Source: Bubalus kerabau | Taxonomy: Eukaryota; Chordata; Mammalia; Artiodactyla; Bovidae | DNA: 64,000 bases | Reading direction: 5' to 3' | Assembly: GCF_029407905.1 (NCBI RefSeq) | Contig: NC_073646.1 | Coordinates: 10,062,001 to 10,126,000 of the forward strand | The notes under the pieces: generated by a model | The model's input: only the letters and a program-made list of their open reading frames with translations | Database searches by the model: none | Told to the model about the DNA's origin: nothing | In this document: in pieces, positions 53,202 to 63,727 of the stretch | How positions within the stretch are numbered: position 1 is the first letter of the stretch | Layout of the letters: each line of letters opens with the position of its first letter | Program-made: the position numbers and the translations under genes

Positions 53202-54574
53202 TTTCAAAGAATAGCAAGGAGAGATAAGAAAGCCTTCCTAAGTGATCAGTGCAAAGAAATAGAGGAAAACAACAGAATGGGAAAGACTAGAGATCTCTTC
53301 AAGAATATTAGAGATACCAAGGGAACATTTCATGCAAAGATGGGCACAATAAAGGACAGAAATGGTATGGACCTAATAGAAGTGAAGATATTAAGAAGAG
53401 GTGGCAAGAATACACAGAACTGTACAAAAAAGATCTTCATGATCCAGATAATCACGATGGTGTGATTACTCAACTAGAGCCAGACATCCTGGAATGGGAA
53501 GTCAAGGGGATCTTAAGAAGCATCTCTACAAACAAAGCTTGTGGAGGTTATGGAATTCCAGTTGAGCTATTTCAAATCCTAAAAGATGATGCTGTCAAAG
53601 AGCCGTACTCAATATGCCAGCAAATCTGGAAAACTCAGTGATGGCCATAGGACTGGAAAAGGTCAGTTTTCATTCCAATCCCAAAGAAAGGCAATGCCAA
53701 AGAATGCTCAAATTACCGCACAACTGCACTCATCTCACATGCTAGCAAAGTGATGCTCAAAATTCTCCAAGCTGGGCTTCAACTGTGCGTGAACCATGAA
53801 CTTCCAGATGTTCAAGCTGGATTTAGAAAAGACAGAGGAACCAGAGATCAAATTGCCAACATCCGCTGGATCGTTGAAAAAGCAAGAGAGTTCCAGAAAA
53901 ACATCTACTTCTGCTTTATTGACTACGCCAAAGCCTTTGACTATGTGGATCACAACACACTATGGGAAATTCTTAAAGTTATGGGAACACCAGACCACCT
54001 GACCTGCCTCTGGAGAAACCAGTATGCAGGTCAAGAAGCAACAGTTAGAACCGGACATGGAACAACAGACTGGTTTGAAATTGGGAGTACGTCAGGGCTG
54101 TATGTTGTCACCCTGCTTATTTAACTTCTATGCAGAGTACATCATGAGAAATGCTGGACTGGATGAAGCACAAGCTGGAATCAAGACTGCGCCGAAGAAT
54201 TGATGCTTTTGAACTGTGGTGTTGGAGAAGACTCTTGAGAGTCCCTTGGACTTTAAGGAGATCCAACCAGTCCATTCTAAAGGAAATCAGTCCTGAATAT
54301 TCATTGGAAGGACTGATGTTGAAACTGAAACTCTAATACTTTGGCCACCTGATGTGAAGAACTGACTCCTTGGGAAAGACAGTGATGCTGGGAAAGATTG
54401 AAGGCAGGAGAAGAGGAGGACAGGGGATGAGAGGGTTGGATGGTATCACTAGCCTCAATGAACATGAGTCTGAGTAGGCTCTGGGAGTTGGTGATGTTCA
54501 GGGAGGACTGGCATGTTGCAGTCCATGAGGTCACAGAGTCGACACTGCAGAAGACTGAACTGAACTGAACTGAC
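53202..54574 (+). mobile_element. BovB LINE with internal deletion
   Basis: Plus-strand BovB from upstream of RT to the 3' terminus at about 54574. The frame at 53750-54124 keeps 'FIDYAKAFDYVDHN'. A deletion at about 54190 joins the sequence just before YADD to the C-terminal 'RRIDAFELWCWRRLLRVPW' segment (54151-54336), removing the catalytic box. Confidence 0.9.
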
Positions 54575-54846
54575 TGTTATTATTTCTATTTTGAAGTGCA
54601 GATGAGAGGCTGATCGTAAATTCTTAGCCTGGACCCCACCTTCCTCTTTCCTCAGGAAATGTAAATAAGATGCTATTTGTAAATGCATAGCCTGGAGCCT
54701 CAGCCAGGCTATGCTATCTATCTTGCCTCAGCCCCAGATAAGGAAGCAGCTCACAACCCCTGACCAAGTCCCAACCCACCCCACCCCCAACCCCTCAGGG
54801 AGTGACCAAGGGAACCTTTATTTCTTTTTACTCCCTCCTGCTTCAG
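54575..54846. other. Unassigned intergenic sequence
   Basis: No gene or repeat recognised. A C-rich tract lies at about 54775-54795. Confidence 0.35.
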
Positions 54847-55694
54847 TTGTTGTTGTTCAGTCGCCCAGACTTGTCTGACTCACTGCAACCCCATGGACTG
54901 CAGCACCCCAGGCCTCCCTGTCCCTCACCATCTCCTGGAGTTTGCCCGAGTTCATGCTCATCGAAGCTCCAATACTTTGGCCACCTGATGTGAAGAACTG
55001 GACTCAATGGAAAATTTGGCCACTTGACTCATTGGAAAAGACCCTGATGCTGGGGAAGATGGAAAGCAGGAGGAGAAGAGGGCGACAGAGGATGAGATGG
55101 TTGGATGGCATTACTGACTTGATGGACATGAGTTTGAGCAGGCTACGGTTTTGTGGAATCCAGAGTTGCAAAACACACCTCAGAGGACACTCAAGACAGA
55201 GAAGTACAGTTTATTACACCAGCAGGTCCAAGGGAAATCAGCTCCCAACAAGGACCCTAATGACTTCGGAGGGCTCGGTTTTATACTCACATTATGTGAT
55301 TGGTTACATGTACTTAGTTTTACAACATCAAATTGCAGGGAGAATTAACAATTAAAGTTAAAAGGGACTATACATCAAGGGGACATCGCTATCGTTAATC
55401 TAATTGAGACAACCAGACCTTCACTTCCAATCTTTGTTTGCCATCTGTGAGGAGGGGGTTTCCATGGAGACCTGGTTTTTCTTTAACAATGGTTTCCTCA
55501 TTCCTGAACAAGGTTCAGGCCCAGTTCACATCGTGACTTAAGATGGTTGACAGTCTCCAAGAGGGATTCCCTCTTGTTCTCCTCCCAGTGGCACCCAACA
55601 CCAGGAACTGGTGACGGACACGGAAACTTGGTGTGCTACAGTCCATGGGGTCACAAAGAGTTGGGCACGACTGAGTGACTGAACTGAACTGAAC
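54847..55694 (+). mobile_element. BovB 3' end with inverted 5' segment, split by an LTR
   Basis: Bases 54847-54964 are BovB 3'-end sequence on the minus strand. From 54965 the element reads on the plus strand ('gctccaatactttggccacc') to about 55150 and resumes at 55601-55694 after the LTR at 55152-55600, ending in the usual gaactgaactgaac. This is an inverted (twin-primed) insertion later hit by an LTR. Confidence 0.82.
55152..55600 (-). mobile_element. Solo LTR inside BovB
   Basis: The plus-strand ends are TGTGGAATCC and GGCACCCAACA, giving TG...CA. The reverse strand has AATAAAC (55206-55212 in reverse) as a poly(A) signal. Its length is 449 bp. The host BovB is continuous on either side except for a few altered bases. 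The family is unknown. Confidence 0.65.
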
Positions 55695-55695
55695 G

Positions 55696-56076
55696 TGAAG
55701 GAGTCTTTGGCCTGGAAAAGAAAACAAGGGTCTCAAAGGCCCTTGCTGAATCATCTAACTTTGGGGAAAACAAAACCAAACTTTGAGTCCTGCCCTGATG
55801 CTCCGGGCCAGTTTCATCTGCCTGGGACTCATCATGCCCCGCTCAAAACTTCCCACCCCCTGTTCAACTACAAATGCCATCTCAACTAAAGATTACCCAA
55901 AATGTCCTGCCTGACTAACATTTCCCTCATCGCTTCTACAACTTTGCTTTAAACATGAAGCCTCCCTGGTCCCTCTCGCGCTAGGCTGACTGTTGCCCCT
56001 CCTTGCCTGAATAAAGGTAACCTACCTCCGCTGAGGTTGTCTCTCCTTTTCTGCCTCAGCCTGAGCTATCCTTTCA
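55696..56076 (+). repeat. 5' LTR of ERV-B
   Basis: It starts TGAAGGAGTC, ends CTATCCTTTCA, and has AATAAA at 56010-56015. It is 381 bp. It does not obviously align with the ERV-A LTR, so it is a different family despite the similar primer site. Confidence 0.82.
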
Positions 56077-56080
56077 TTCT

Positions 56081-56098
56081 TGGTGCTGAAACCGAGGA
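56081..56098 (+). promoter_or_regulatory. Primer binding site, tRNA-Phe-like
   Basis: TGGTGCTGAAACCGAGGA lies four bases after the LTR and differs from the tRNA-Phe complement at three positions. Phe is the best fit, but decay leaves some doubt. Confidence 0.7.
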
Positions 56099-56117
56099 GA
56101 GAGGGCGAGGCAATCCT

Positions 56118-56313
56118 CTCTCTCTCTCTCTCCCCCCCCTCTCATTGTTTTCCCTTTACCTGGAATCTGGGAACGTGAACACCCTCAGAGCTCCCTTTCT
56201 GCCAGGGCTCATAAGTTCCTTTCGGGGACGCCTAGTGCCTTCGTGAGCGGTGCAAGCCTTGTCCTAAGACTTTATTGGTGCTTTACGTACCTCCAGGTCT
56301 CCGGCTCTATCCT

Positions 56314-56344
<31 letters not shown>

Positions 56345-56345
56345 G
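56118..56345 (+). repeat. (CT)n microsatellites in the ERV-B leader
   Basis: Two CT runs are present, at about 56118-56131 and about 56320-56344, in the untranslated leader between the primer site and gag. Confidence 0.85.
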
Positions 56346-56622
56346 AAGACCTCTGGAACAGGGAATTCTTGCCATTCGACTGCTCTACATGCAACACTCC
56401 ACTCAAGCTGGCCCCTAGATTAAGGTAAGATCTGGATGGTGTTCTAGAGGTGCTCTAGAACCCAGTCCTCTCCAGGTCCCGGGGACTTCCGGCCTAAGGC
56501 CACTCTGTAGGCAATGGTGGGGGATGCTCCACCTTGTCACAGAGCTCTCTTTTCATAACTCTTATTGCGACTACAGGTGACTATTCGAACTCTCAATAGG
56601 AGCCTCTGCTTGCCTTTCAATT

Positions 56623-58320
56623 ATAGGGTCTGGCCAATCTGTCCCAAAAGATTCCCCTCTGGCCTGTGTTCTCAAAAATCTCAAACCACTCTTACTCACT
56701 GAACTCAAAGCTAACCACTTAAAACAACTCCGTATACAGATCTGGCCTCAATACCAATTGGACAATTAAGACTGCTGGCCTGAATTCGGCACATTTGACT
56801 TTAACATTCTTCAAAATCTCACCGACTTCCTTAAACAGAATGGCAAGTGGTGGGGGGGTCCCATATACCCAAGACTTTTGGGTCCTTCAGAGCAGGCCCT
56901 CCCTATGCAAGGCCTCCTCCACCCACAAGGTCCTTCTATGCACCTGGCCTCCCAAGCAAAAGGGCTCTCCTTCTTCAACTAACCACCGATCGCGACCTTC
57001 TGCACCGCTAGAGTTCAACCCCATGGACGAGCCCCCTCCCTACCAGCCACACTGCCAACCCTCTCCATCCAACTCACCTACTGACTCTGAAACCTCTCCT
57101 GACCCTTCCTCAACCCCGCTACCCCATCTCCCCAACTCCCCCTCCCCACTTCACTCCGCCCCCCCCCCCCCCCACAACAGGGTCAAATACCCAACACATG
57201 TGTCTCCTAAGACAGGTGGCAGGACCAGAGGGCCCCACTCAAGTCCACGTGCCATTTTCATTGTCAGACGGAGCCAGATAGAAGAAAAGTTAGGATCATT
57301 TTCTAAAAATCCTACCAGATACAGAAAAGAATTCCTGAGACTCTCCCAGGCCTATAACCTCACATGAAGTAAAACATATATATCCTAAATTCCACTATCA
57401 CCCCAGATGAAAAAAACCATATCTGGTAAGCAGTGAAAGCCCATGCAGATCACTTACATAACCAAGACCGGGATAGACCAGTTGCTGATGAGGCAGTGCC
57501 TCAGTTAGATCCCCACTGGATGTACCAGCCCAGTGACCCAGGTATCAGCAGACTCAATCCTATGATTACCTGCCTTCTAGAAGGAATGCAGAAAAATACT
57601 CACATCCAGGTCAATTATGATAAAGTCAGGGAAATCACCCAAGGAGTGGATGAAAATCCAGCCTTATTCTTGGCACGCCTCAGAGAGGCAGTCCAGAAGT
57701 ATACCAACCTAGATATCACTACCCCTGCTGGGTTACTCTACCTTCATGTTCAATTCATCAGCCAGTCCACCCCTGACATTAGACGCAAGCTTCAACAACT
57801 AGAGCAGGGCCCTGAGACCCCCACAAAGAGACCTTCTAGAAGTAGCTTTCAAGATGTTCAATAATAGAGAGGAGGAGGCTAAGAGAGAAAAAGACCATGA
57901 GAGAAAAGCTAAATATGTCTTTTTGGTGGCAGCAATTAAGGGAAGAGATCAGCCCAGCCCAAGTCATCCCAAAGTGGGGCTTAAGATCCCCTGGGACCCT
58001 GCTTCCAATGCAACCAGTCAGGACATTGGGCAAAGGCATGCCCGAACTCACGGCCCCCCACAAAAGCATGCCCAATCTGTGGTCAATGGGGACACTGGAA
58101 GATGGACTGTTTCCAGGGATGTCCTGGCACCCCTGGGGAGGTCCCCACCTCCCAAACCTGGAGAGTGGAATGTCCACAGGGATGCCCCGGTGCCCCTGGC
58201 AAGATCCCCACATCTCCCCAGAACCCCAGCCCAACCCTACGAGAGTTGTTTCAATGATGGGACCCAGGTTCCAGCACCCCTGCCCATGTCCCAGACACGA
58301 GCTCGGAACTTTGGGTAGAT
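56623..58320 (+). pseudogene. gag: ERV-B gag
   Basis: The matrix reading starts at an ATA (56623-56625) in the place of ATG, followed by 'GSGQSVPKDS'. A TAA near 56767 follows. The frame at 56795-57367 holds the end of matrix, a proline-rich spacer with PPPY (57032-57043) and the start of capsid ('QIEEKLGSFSKNPTRYRKEF'), ending in TGA. Frame 57433-57864 is capsid with the major homology region ('DENPALFLARLREAVQKYT'). Frameshifts near 57830 and 57950 follow. Two intact CCHC knuckles, CFQCNQSGHWAKAC (58000-58041) and CPICGQWGHWKMDC (58069-58110), mark nucleocapsid, which binds the RNA genome. Confidence 0.85.
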
Positions 58321-58790
58321 GGGGTAGTGGCCGGGAAAGAGACCTTCTTTATAGTAGACACTGGAGTTGCTTTCTGGCTCTTAACTTCCTACTTTGGCCC
58401 AACTCAAGACTCAGAACTCAAAATCAAGAGGGTCTCTGGAGTTCCCTTAAAGCCAAAAGTCAGCTCTCCATTACTCTGTCAATTTGGAAAATCGTTCCTC
58501 ATAATGCCTCAGTGCCCGATGGCACTCCTAGGGAGAGATTTGTTATACAAATTGGGGGTCTTTATTACCATACCCCTCCTCGATACAGTCTCTATATTCT
58601 GCATGCAGATGGCACCTGGACCATCCCTATACCTCACCCCTGACCTTCCCTTGGATGTACCCGCCTTAGACCCCCAAGTCTGGGACACTGATCACCCATC
58701 CATAGCCAAACACGATCCCCGAGTCCACATCACCCTAAAAGACCCCTTGACTATAATTACCCAACAACAGTACTCTCTCACCCCGGAGGC
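58321..58790 (+). pseudogene. pro: ERV-B protease
   Basis: Open from 58327. Aspartic protease with the active-site DTG at 58357-58365 ('FIVDTGVAF') and 'LLGRDLLYKLG' near 58525. The frame continues into the RT N-terminus ('QQYSLTPEAHRDLS') without a stop until 58840, as expected for a gag-pro-pol polyprotein. It lacks its link to gag because of the upstream frameshifts. Confidence 0.86.
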
Positions 58791-59800
58791 CCACAGGGAC
58801 TTAAGCCTATCACAGACCATCTTCTTCAAGCTTCCATCTTAATTCCTACTCATTCACTACACAACACCCCTATTCTGACAGTAAGGAAGGGACCAAACTC
58901 TTGGAGACTGGTCCAGGATCTGGGAAAAATCAATGAAGCCGTCATGCCGACAGTCCCAGTAGTCCCTAAGCCTTACACCCTTCTGTCCACCATACCCCCG
59001 ACTGCAACCCACTTCACGGTATTAGATCTCAAAGACACCTTTTTCACCATCCCCCTCCACCCCCTCTCCCAAGCCCTTTTCACCTTCACCTGGCAACACT
59101 CAAGACTTATGTTTCCCAACAACTAACATGGACAGTTCTCCCCTAGGGGTTCAGAGACAGCCCCCACTTTTTTTGACAGGCTTTAGAAAAGGACCTACAG
59201 ACACTCAATCTAGCCCCGAGTCATCTCCTTCAATATGTAGATGACCTCCTCCTTTGTAGCCCAACCCGAAAATTCTGCCTCCAACATACTGTCAAACTCC
59301 TTGGGGCCCTGGGATCCTGAGGTTATGAGGTGTCCCGATCCAAGGCCCAAGTAGTACAGACAAACGTCACCTACCTGGGGCTCTCCATATCCCACCAACA
59401 GAGAACTATTGCCCCAGATAAAATCCAGGCCTTAATTAACTATCCACTTCCAAAAACGAAAAGGGAGCTCCTGTCTATCCTCGGCCTCCTCAACTTTTTC
59501 CGTATCTGGATCCCTAACTTCTCCCTCATTGCAAAGCTGCTCTATGAGGCAACTAAAGGATGTCTGGGTAAGCCCCTCTTTAACCCCTCCTTGCTGGCCA
59601 ATCCTCTCGCCAGCTTACCCAAAGCCTCCTCTGAGTGCCAACTCTCCACCTGCCAGATCACACCAGACCATTCTTTCTCTTTGCCCATTCCAATCAAGGA
59701 CAGGCCCTGGGACTTCTATGTCAGCGGGCCAGAGACACCTGGACTCCCATAGCCTATCTATCAAAACAGCTTGACATGGTGACCAAGGGTGGCCTCCTTA
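58770..59800 (+). pseudogene. pol: ERV-B reverse transcriptase
   Basis: The RT fingers begin 'QQYSLTPEAHRDL' (about 58766). A stop or frameshift near 58840 is followed by 'NSWRLVQDLGKINEAV' (about 58900) and the palm block 'FTVLDLKDTFFTIPLHP' (about 59017; the aspartate after VLDL is a catalytic residue). YVDD is at 59234-59245 ('LQYVDDLLLCSPT'). The thumb follows in 59330-59752 ('ILGLLNFFRIWIPNFSLIA'). A TAA near 59124 and other breaks prevent a full product. Confidence 0.85.
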
Positions 59801-59899
59801 GCTCTCATTCTCCCCCTGCTCTCCCCTTAACCCCACCAGCTTATTACCCACGTCCTCTATATAAGACCCTCTCCTACATAGCTGCAGCCTAACAGTAGA

Positions 59900-60554
59900 T
59901 CTTACTCAAAACCCCTTCCAACATTTAACAGATCAGCTCATCCTAGACCCAGACACCCCACACTGGTTCACTGATGGCAGCTCTCAAAACTCCCCACCCT
60001 TTGCAGCAGGATATGCCATCATCCAGGCATATCACATTCGTCACAATCACGGGACCCAGACAACTGAAGCTTCACCTCTGCCACCTCACACCACCTCCCA
60101 ACAGGCAGAACTGATAGCTCTCACCAGAGCTTTGACTCTGGCTAAAAATCGAAGGGTTAACATCCACACAGACTCCAAATATGCCTATAACATACTTCAC
60201 TCAAACATCCTAATATGGAGAGAAAGAGGTTTCCTAACCCCAAAGGGATCCCCTATTATTAATTCAGACCTGATCCACAAACTTCTAGAGGCAGCACTCT
60301 TACCAAACAAAACCACCATCCTCCACTGTAGGGGACATCAAAAAGGAAGTCTCATATCAACCTACAACAATGCTGCAGACCAGAAGACAAAGGAGATAGC
60401 CCTGCTCTATCCCTCTCTCCAGTCCCCTGTCATCTTAGCCCTGTCTCCATCTGACCCTCCCACCACCAGAGAAATCCTGTCTTATCTACACTCACTCTTT
60501 CATCCCTCATCCAAGACACTCTACCTGTTCCTCCGTAACCACTTCACCATATAG
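59900..60554 (+). pseudogene. pol: ERV-B RNase H domain
   Basis: 'HWFTDGSSQNS' carries the first catalytic aspartate (59973-59975). It is followed by 'QQAELIALTRALTLA' with the catalytic glutamate, 'IHTDSKYAYNIL' and 'ILHCRGHQKGS'. From about 59930 to 60554 the frame appears open, including the tether to integrase. The catalytic residues visible here (D, E, D) are kept. Confidence 0.86.
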
Positions 60555-60770
60555 ACTGCTGACCAACAATATTTAGATAACCTTACTGGCTCCTGTCAGA
60601 CATGTCAACATACTAATCCCAATTTCAACCTTAAACTGACATCATTTCCAACCCATCAAATGAGAGGCAACCTCCCAGCACAGGATTGGCAGATAGAGTT
60701 TACTCATATGTCCCTGGTTCGGAGATTCAGATACCTCCCCGTCCTTGTGGACACCTTTTCAGGATGGGTA
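60555..60770 (+). pseudogene. pol: ERV-B integrase, N-terminal part
   Basis: A TAG at 60552-60554 precedes it. The C-x2-C of the zinc-binding domain is visible ('CQTCQHTNPN' near 60597). The start of the catalytic core follows ('DWQIEFTHMSL' and 'VLVDTFSGWV'), up to the BovB insertion. Integrase inserts viral DNA into the host genome. Confidence 0.83.
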
Positions 60771-62534
60771 GAAGAGATAAGGAAGCCTTCCTCAGTGATC
60801 AATGCAAAGAAATAGAGGAAAACAACAGAATGGGAAAGACTAGAGATCTCTTCAAGAAAATTAGAGATACCAAGGGAATATTTCATGCAAAGATGGGCTC
60901 GATAAAGGACAGAAATGGTATGGACCTAACAGAAGCAGAAGATATTAAGAAGAGGTGGCAAGAATACACAGAAGAACTGTACAAAAAAGATCTTCATGAC
61001 CCAGATAATCATGATGGTGTGATCACTCACCTAGAGCCAGACATCCTGGCATGTGAAGTCAAGTGGGCCTTAGAAAGCATCACTATGAACAAAGCTAGTG
61101 GAGGTGATGGAATTCCAGTTGAGCTATTCCAAATCCTTAAAGATGATGCTGTGAAAGTGCTGCACTCAATATGCCAGCACATTTGGAAAAGTCAGCAGTG
61201 GCCACAGGACTGGAAAAGGTCCGTTTTCATTCCAATCCCAAAGAAAGGCAATGCCAAAGAATGCTCAAACTACCGCACAATTGCACTCATCTCACACGCT
61301 AGTAAAGTAATGCTCAAAATTCTCCAAGCCAGGCTTCAGCAATACATGAACCGTGAACTTCCAGATGATCAAGCTGGTTTTAGAAAAGGCAGAGGAACCA
61401 GAGATCAAATTGCCAACATCTGCTGGATCATGGAAAAAGCAAGAGAGTTCCAGAAAAACATCTATTTCTGCTTTATTGACTATGCCAAAGCCTTTGACTG
61501 TGGGCATCACAATAAACTGTGGAAAATTGTGAAAGAGATGGGAATACCAGACCACCTGATCTGCCTCTTGAGAAAGCTGTATGCAGGTCAGGAAGCAACA
61601 GTTAGAACTGGACATGGAACAACAGACTGGTTCCAAATAGGAAAAGGAGTACGTCAAGGCTGTATATTGTCACCCTGCTTATTTAACTTCTATGCAGAGG
61701 ACATCATGAGAAACACTGGGCTGGAAGAAGCATAAGCTGGAATCAAGATTGCCAGGAGAAATACCAGTAACCTCAGATATGCAGATGACACCACCCTTAT
61801 GGCAGAAAGTGAAGAGGAACTCAAAAGCCTCTTGATGAAAATGAAAGAGGAGAGTGAAAAAGTTGGCTTAAAGCTCAACATTCAGAAAACGAAGATCATG
61901 GCATCTTGTCCCATCACTTCATGGGAAATAGATGGAGAAACAATGGAAACAGTGTCCGACTTTATTTTTGGGGGCTCCAAAATCACTGTAGATGATGACT
62001 GCAGCCATGAAATCAAAAAGACGCTTATTCCTTGGAAGAAAAGTTATGACCAACCTAGATAGCATATTCAAAAGCAGAGATATTACTTTGCCAACTAAGG
62101 TCCATCTAGTCAAGGCTATGGTTTTTCCAGTGGTCATGTATGGATGTGAGAGTTGGACTGTGAAGAAGGCTGAGTGCCGAAGAATTGATGCTTTTGAACT
62201 GTGGTGTTGGAGAAGACTCTTGAGAGTCCCTTGGACTGCAAGGAGATCCAACCAGTCCATTCTGAAGGAGATCAGCCCTGGGATTTCTTTGGAAGGAATG
62301 CTAAAGCTGAAACTCCAGTACTTTGGCCACCTTATGCGAAGCTTTGACTCATTGGAAAAGACTCTGATGCTGGGAGGGATTGGGGGCAGGAGGAGAAGGG
62401 GACGACAGAGGATGAGATGGCTGGATGGCATCACTGACTCGATGGACGTAAGTCTGAGTGAACTCTGGGAGTTGGTGATGGACAGGGAGGCCTGGCATGC
62501 TGCGATGGGGTCGCAAAGAGTCGGACATGACTGA
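60771..62534 (+). pseudogene. BovB RT and C-terminus, one stop and one frameshift
   Basis: The open frame (ending 61735) covers RT: 'NKASGGDGIPVELFQ', 'FIDYAKAFDCGHHNKLWKI' (GHH in place of the usual VDH), then a CAA-to-TAA change just before YADD. Reading resumes in frame (61799-62062), then a one-base insertion near 61990-62020 shifts it to the frame at 61992-62534, which runs to the normal C-terminus. The YADD codons themselves survive (about 61778-61789). Confidence 0.86.
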
Positions 62535-62562
62535 GCGACTGAACTGAACTGAACTGAGCTGA
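60771..62562 (+). mobile_element. BovB LINE in ERV-B integrase
   Basis: Plus-strand BovB, 5' truncated upstream of RT, 3' terminus at about 62562. GAAG occurs at both junctions (60771-60774 and 62563-62566), compatible with a very short target duplication or microhomology. Integrase reading resumes on the right. Confidence 0.93.
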
Positions 62563-63340
62563 GAAGCATTTCCCACCACAAACAAAAGAGGCCACACTGT
62601 GGCCCAAATCCTCCTCACTGAAATTAGCCCCAGGTTTGGCCTACCTTCATCCCTACAGTCTGATAATGACCTGGAATTTACATCCAAGGTCACCCAACAA
62701 CTTGTCCAATCTTCACAGACACCTGGGAAATTTCACATTCCATATCGTCCCCAGTCCTCAGGAAAGGTAGAAAGGAAGAATAGAATAATCAAAGAAAGTC
62801 TTACCAAACTATCCCTCAAGGTACATCTGGATTGAACTAAACTTTTGCCAATGTTCTCAAAGTATGGGCTTTGCTCAGAAAGCCCCTGGGGCTGAGCCCC
62901 TTTGGGGTGATGTAAAGGAGGCCCACGCTCCCTCCTGGACTCCCCCCAAACCTCCTCCCATACCAAGCTTCCTACACTCCCCTCTGATGGAACTCTACAA
63001 TGCCCTCAGGAAATACATCAACCATAACTTGCCTGCCCCTGACCCTCAAGGCCCCTTGCCTTCTTTACAAATTGGGGACATGGTCTACCTGTCTGATAAT
63101 TCCCAGGGTGACCTAACCCCAAAGTGGCAGGGACCATTCAAAATCATCCTCCTTACCCTGACTGCAGCTTAACTCGAGAAGGTCACCTCCTAGGTACACC
63201 TCTCTCACCTAAAACAGGTCACCTCTGATCCTGCACAGCCGTCCTTAACTGACGCCTTTAAGATCTCCCTCACAGGGCCCACCTCCTTAAAAATCACCTG
63301 GCAACAACCCCTGTCAACCATCCGAGAGGACACTGAATGA
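62563..63340 (+). pseudogene. pol: ERV-B integrase, core end and C-terminal domain
   Basis: The core continues with 'SLQSDNDLEF' (second catalytic aspartate, near 62660) and 'PYRPQSSGKVERKNR' (catalytic glutamate, near 62745-62790), then TGA near 62833. The C-terminal SH3-like domain is at 62990-63172 ('LQIGDMVYLSD', 'PKWQGPFKIIL'). The frame then breaks and about 150 bases of further pol-like reading follow. Confidence 0.85.
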
Positions 63341-63727
63341 TCTGGACACTCCTTAACCTACAACTGTTCCTGACCCAACTACTACAAGACCTCTGCCCTG
63401 ACCGGAACCTCCTTTAAAGATCTGACCACACAGGTGTTTCATCCGTGGCTCCAGAGGACATTCTACAAAATTGATTTCTTTACTCTCATTCTCTACATAA
63501 TTCTACATCCTAACGAACACTGTTCCTCCTCAGATTCAAGCAACCACCAACTTGGGGCCTTCCGCCCCTCGTCCTGACTGGCCTCTCCCTGTTTCTCTAA
63601 CCATAACTGCACTCTTAATCTTAGTCCTTGCTATAGGCCTAGTAACTGTCTCCCCTCAGGACTGGTCACCTAGCCTTCGTCTCTTCGTCGGTGTTGCCTA
63701 GGTTGTTAGCTGTGTTCTACTCCTAGG
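63341..63727 (+). other. ERV-B sequence between integrase and env
   Basis: No intact frame. One reading has a hydrophobic run near 63590-63650 that I cannot assign. A splice acceptor for env would be expected here but was not identified with confidence. Confidence 0.4.

Noticed and set aside
57836..58234. A minus-strand 132-aa frame opposite ERV-B gag.
   Set aside because: It is antisense to the clear nucleocapsid coding sequence and has no recognisable feature.
57897..58643. A 248-aa open frame across ERV-B nucleocapsid and protease.
   Set aside because: It is out of frame with the zinc knuckles and with the DTG protease motif, which are in the other two frames, and shows no domain of its own.
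60686..61735. A 349-aa frame that begins in ERV-B integrase and runs into the BovB RT, looking like an integrase-RT fusion.
   Set aside because: The first ~28 residues are an alternative frame of integrase, not the integrase reading, so the fusion is an artefact of where a chance ATG lies.
3040..62562. The many similar blocks of the BovB 3' end considered as a tandem satellite or CRISPR-like array.
   Set aside because: Spacing is irregular, orientation is mixed and each copy is 5' truncated at a different point, as expected for dispersed retrotransposition.
63580..63727. A hydrophobic reading before env considered as a separate small membrane protein.
   Set aside because: It has stops on both sides and no initiation codon in a sensible position. 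It is more likely decayed ERV sequence.
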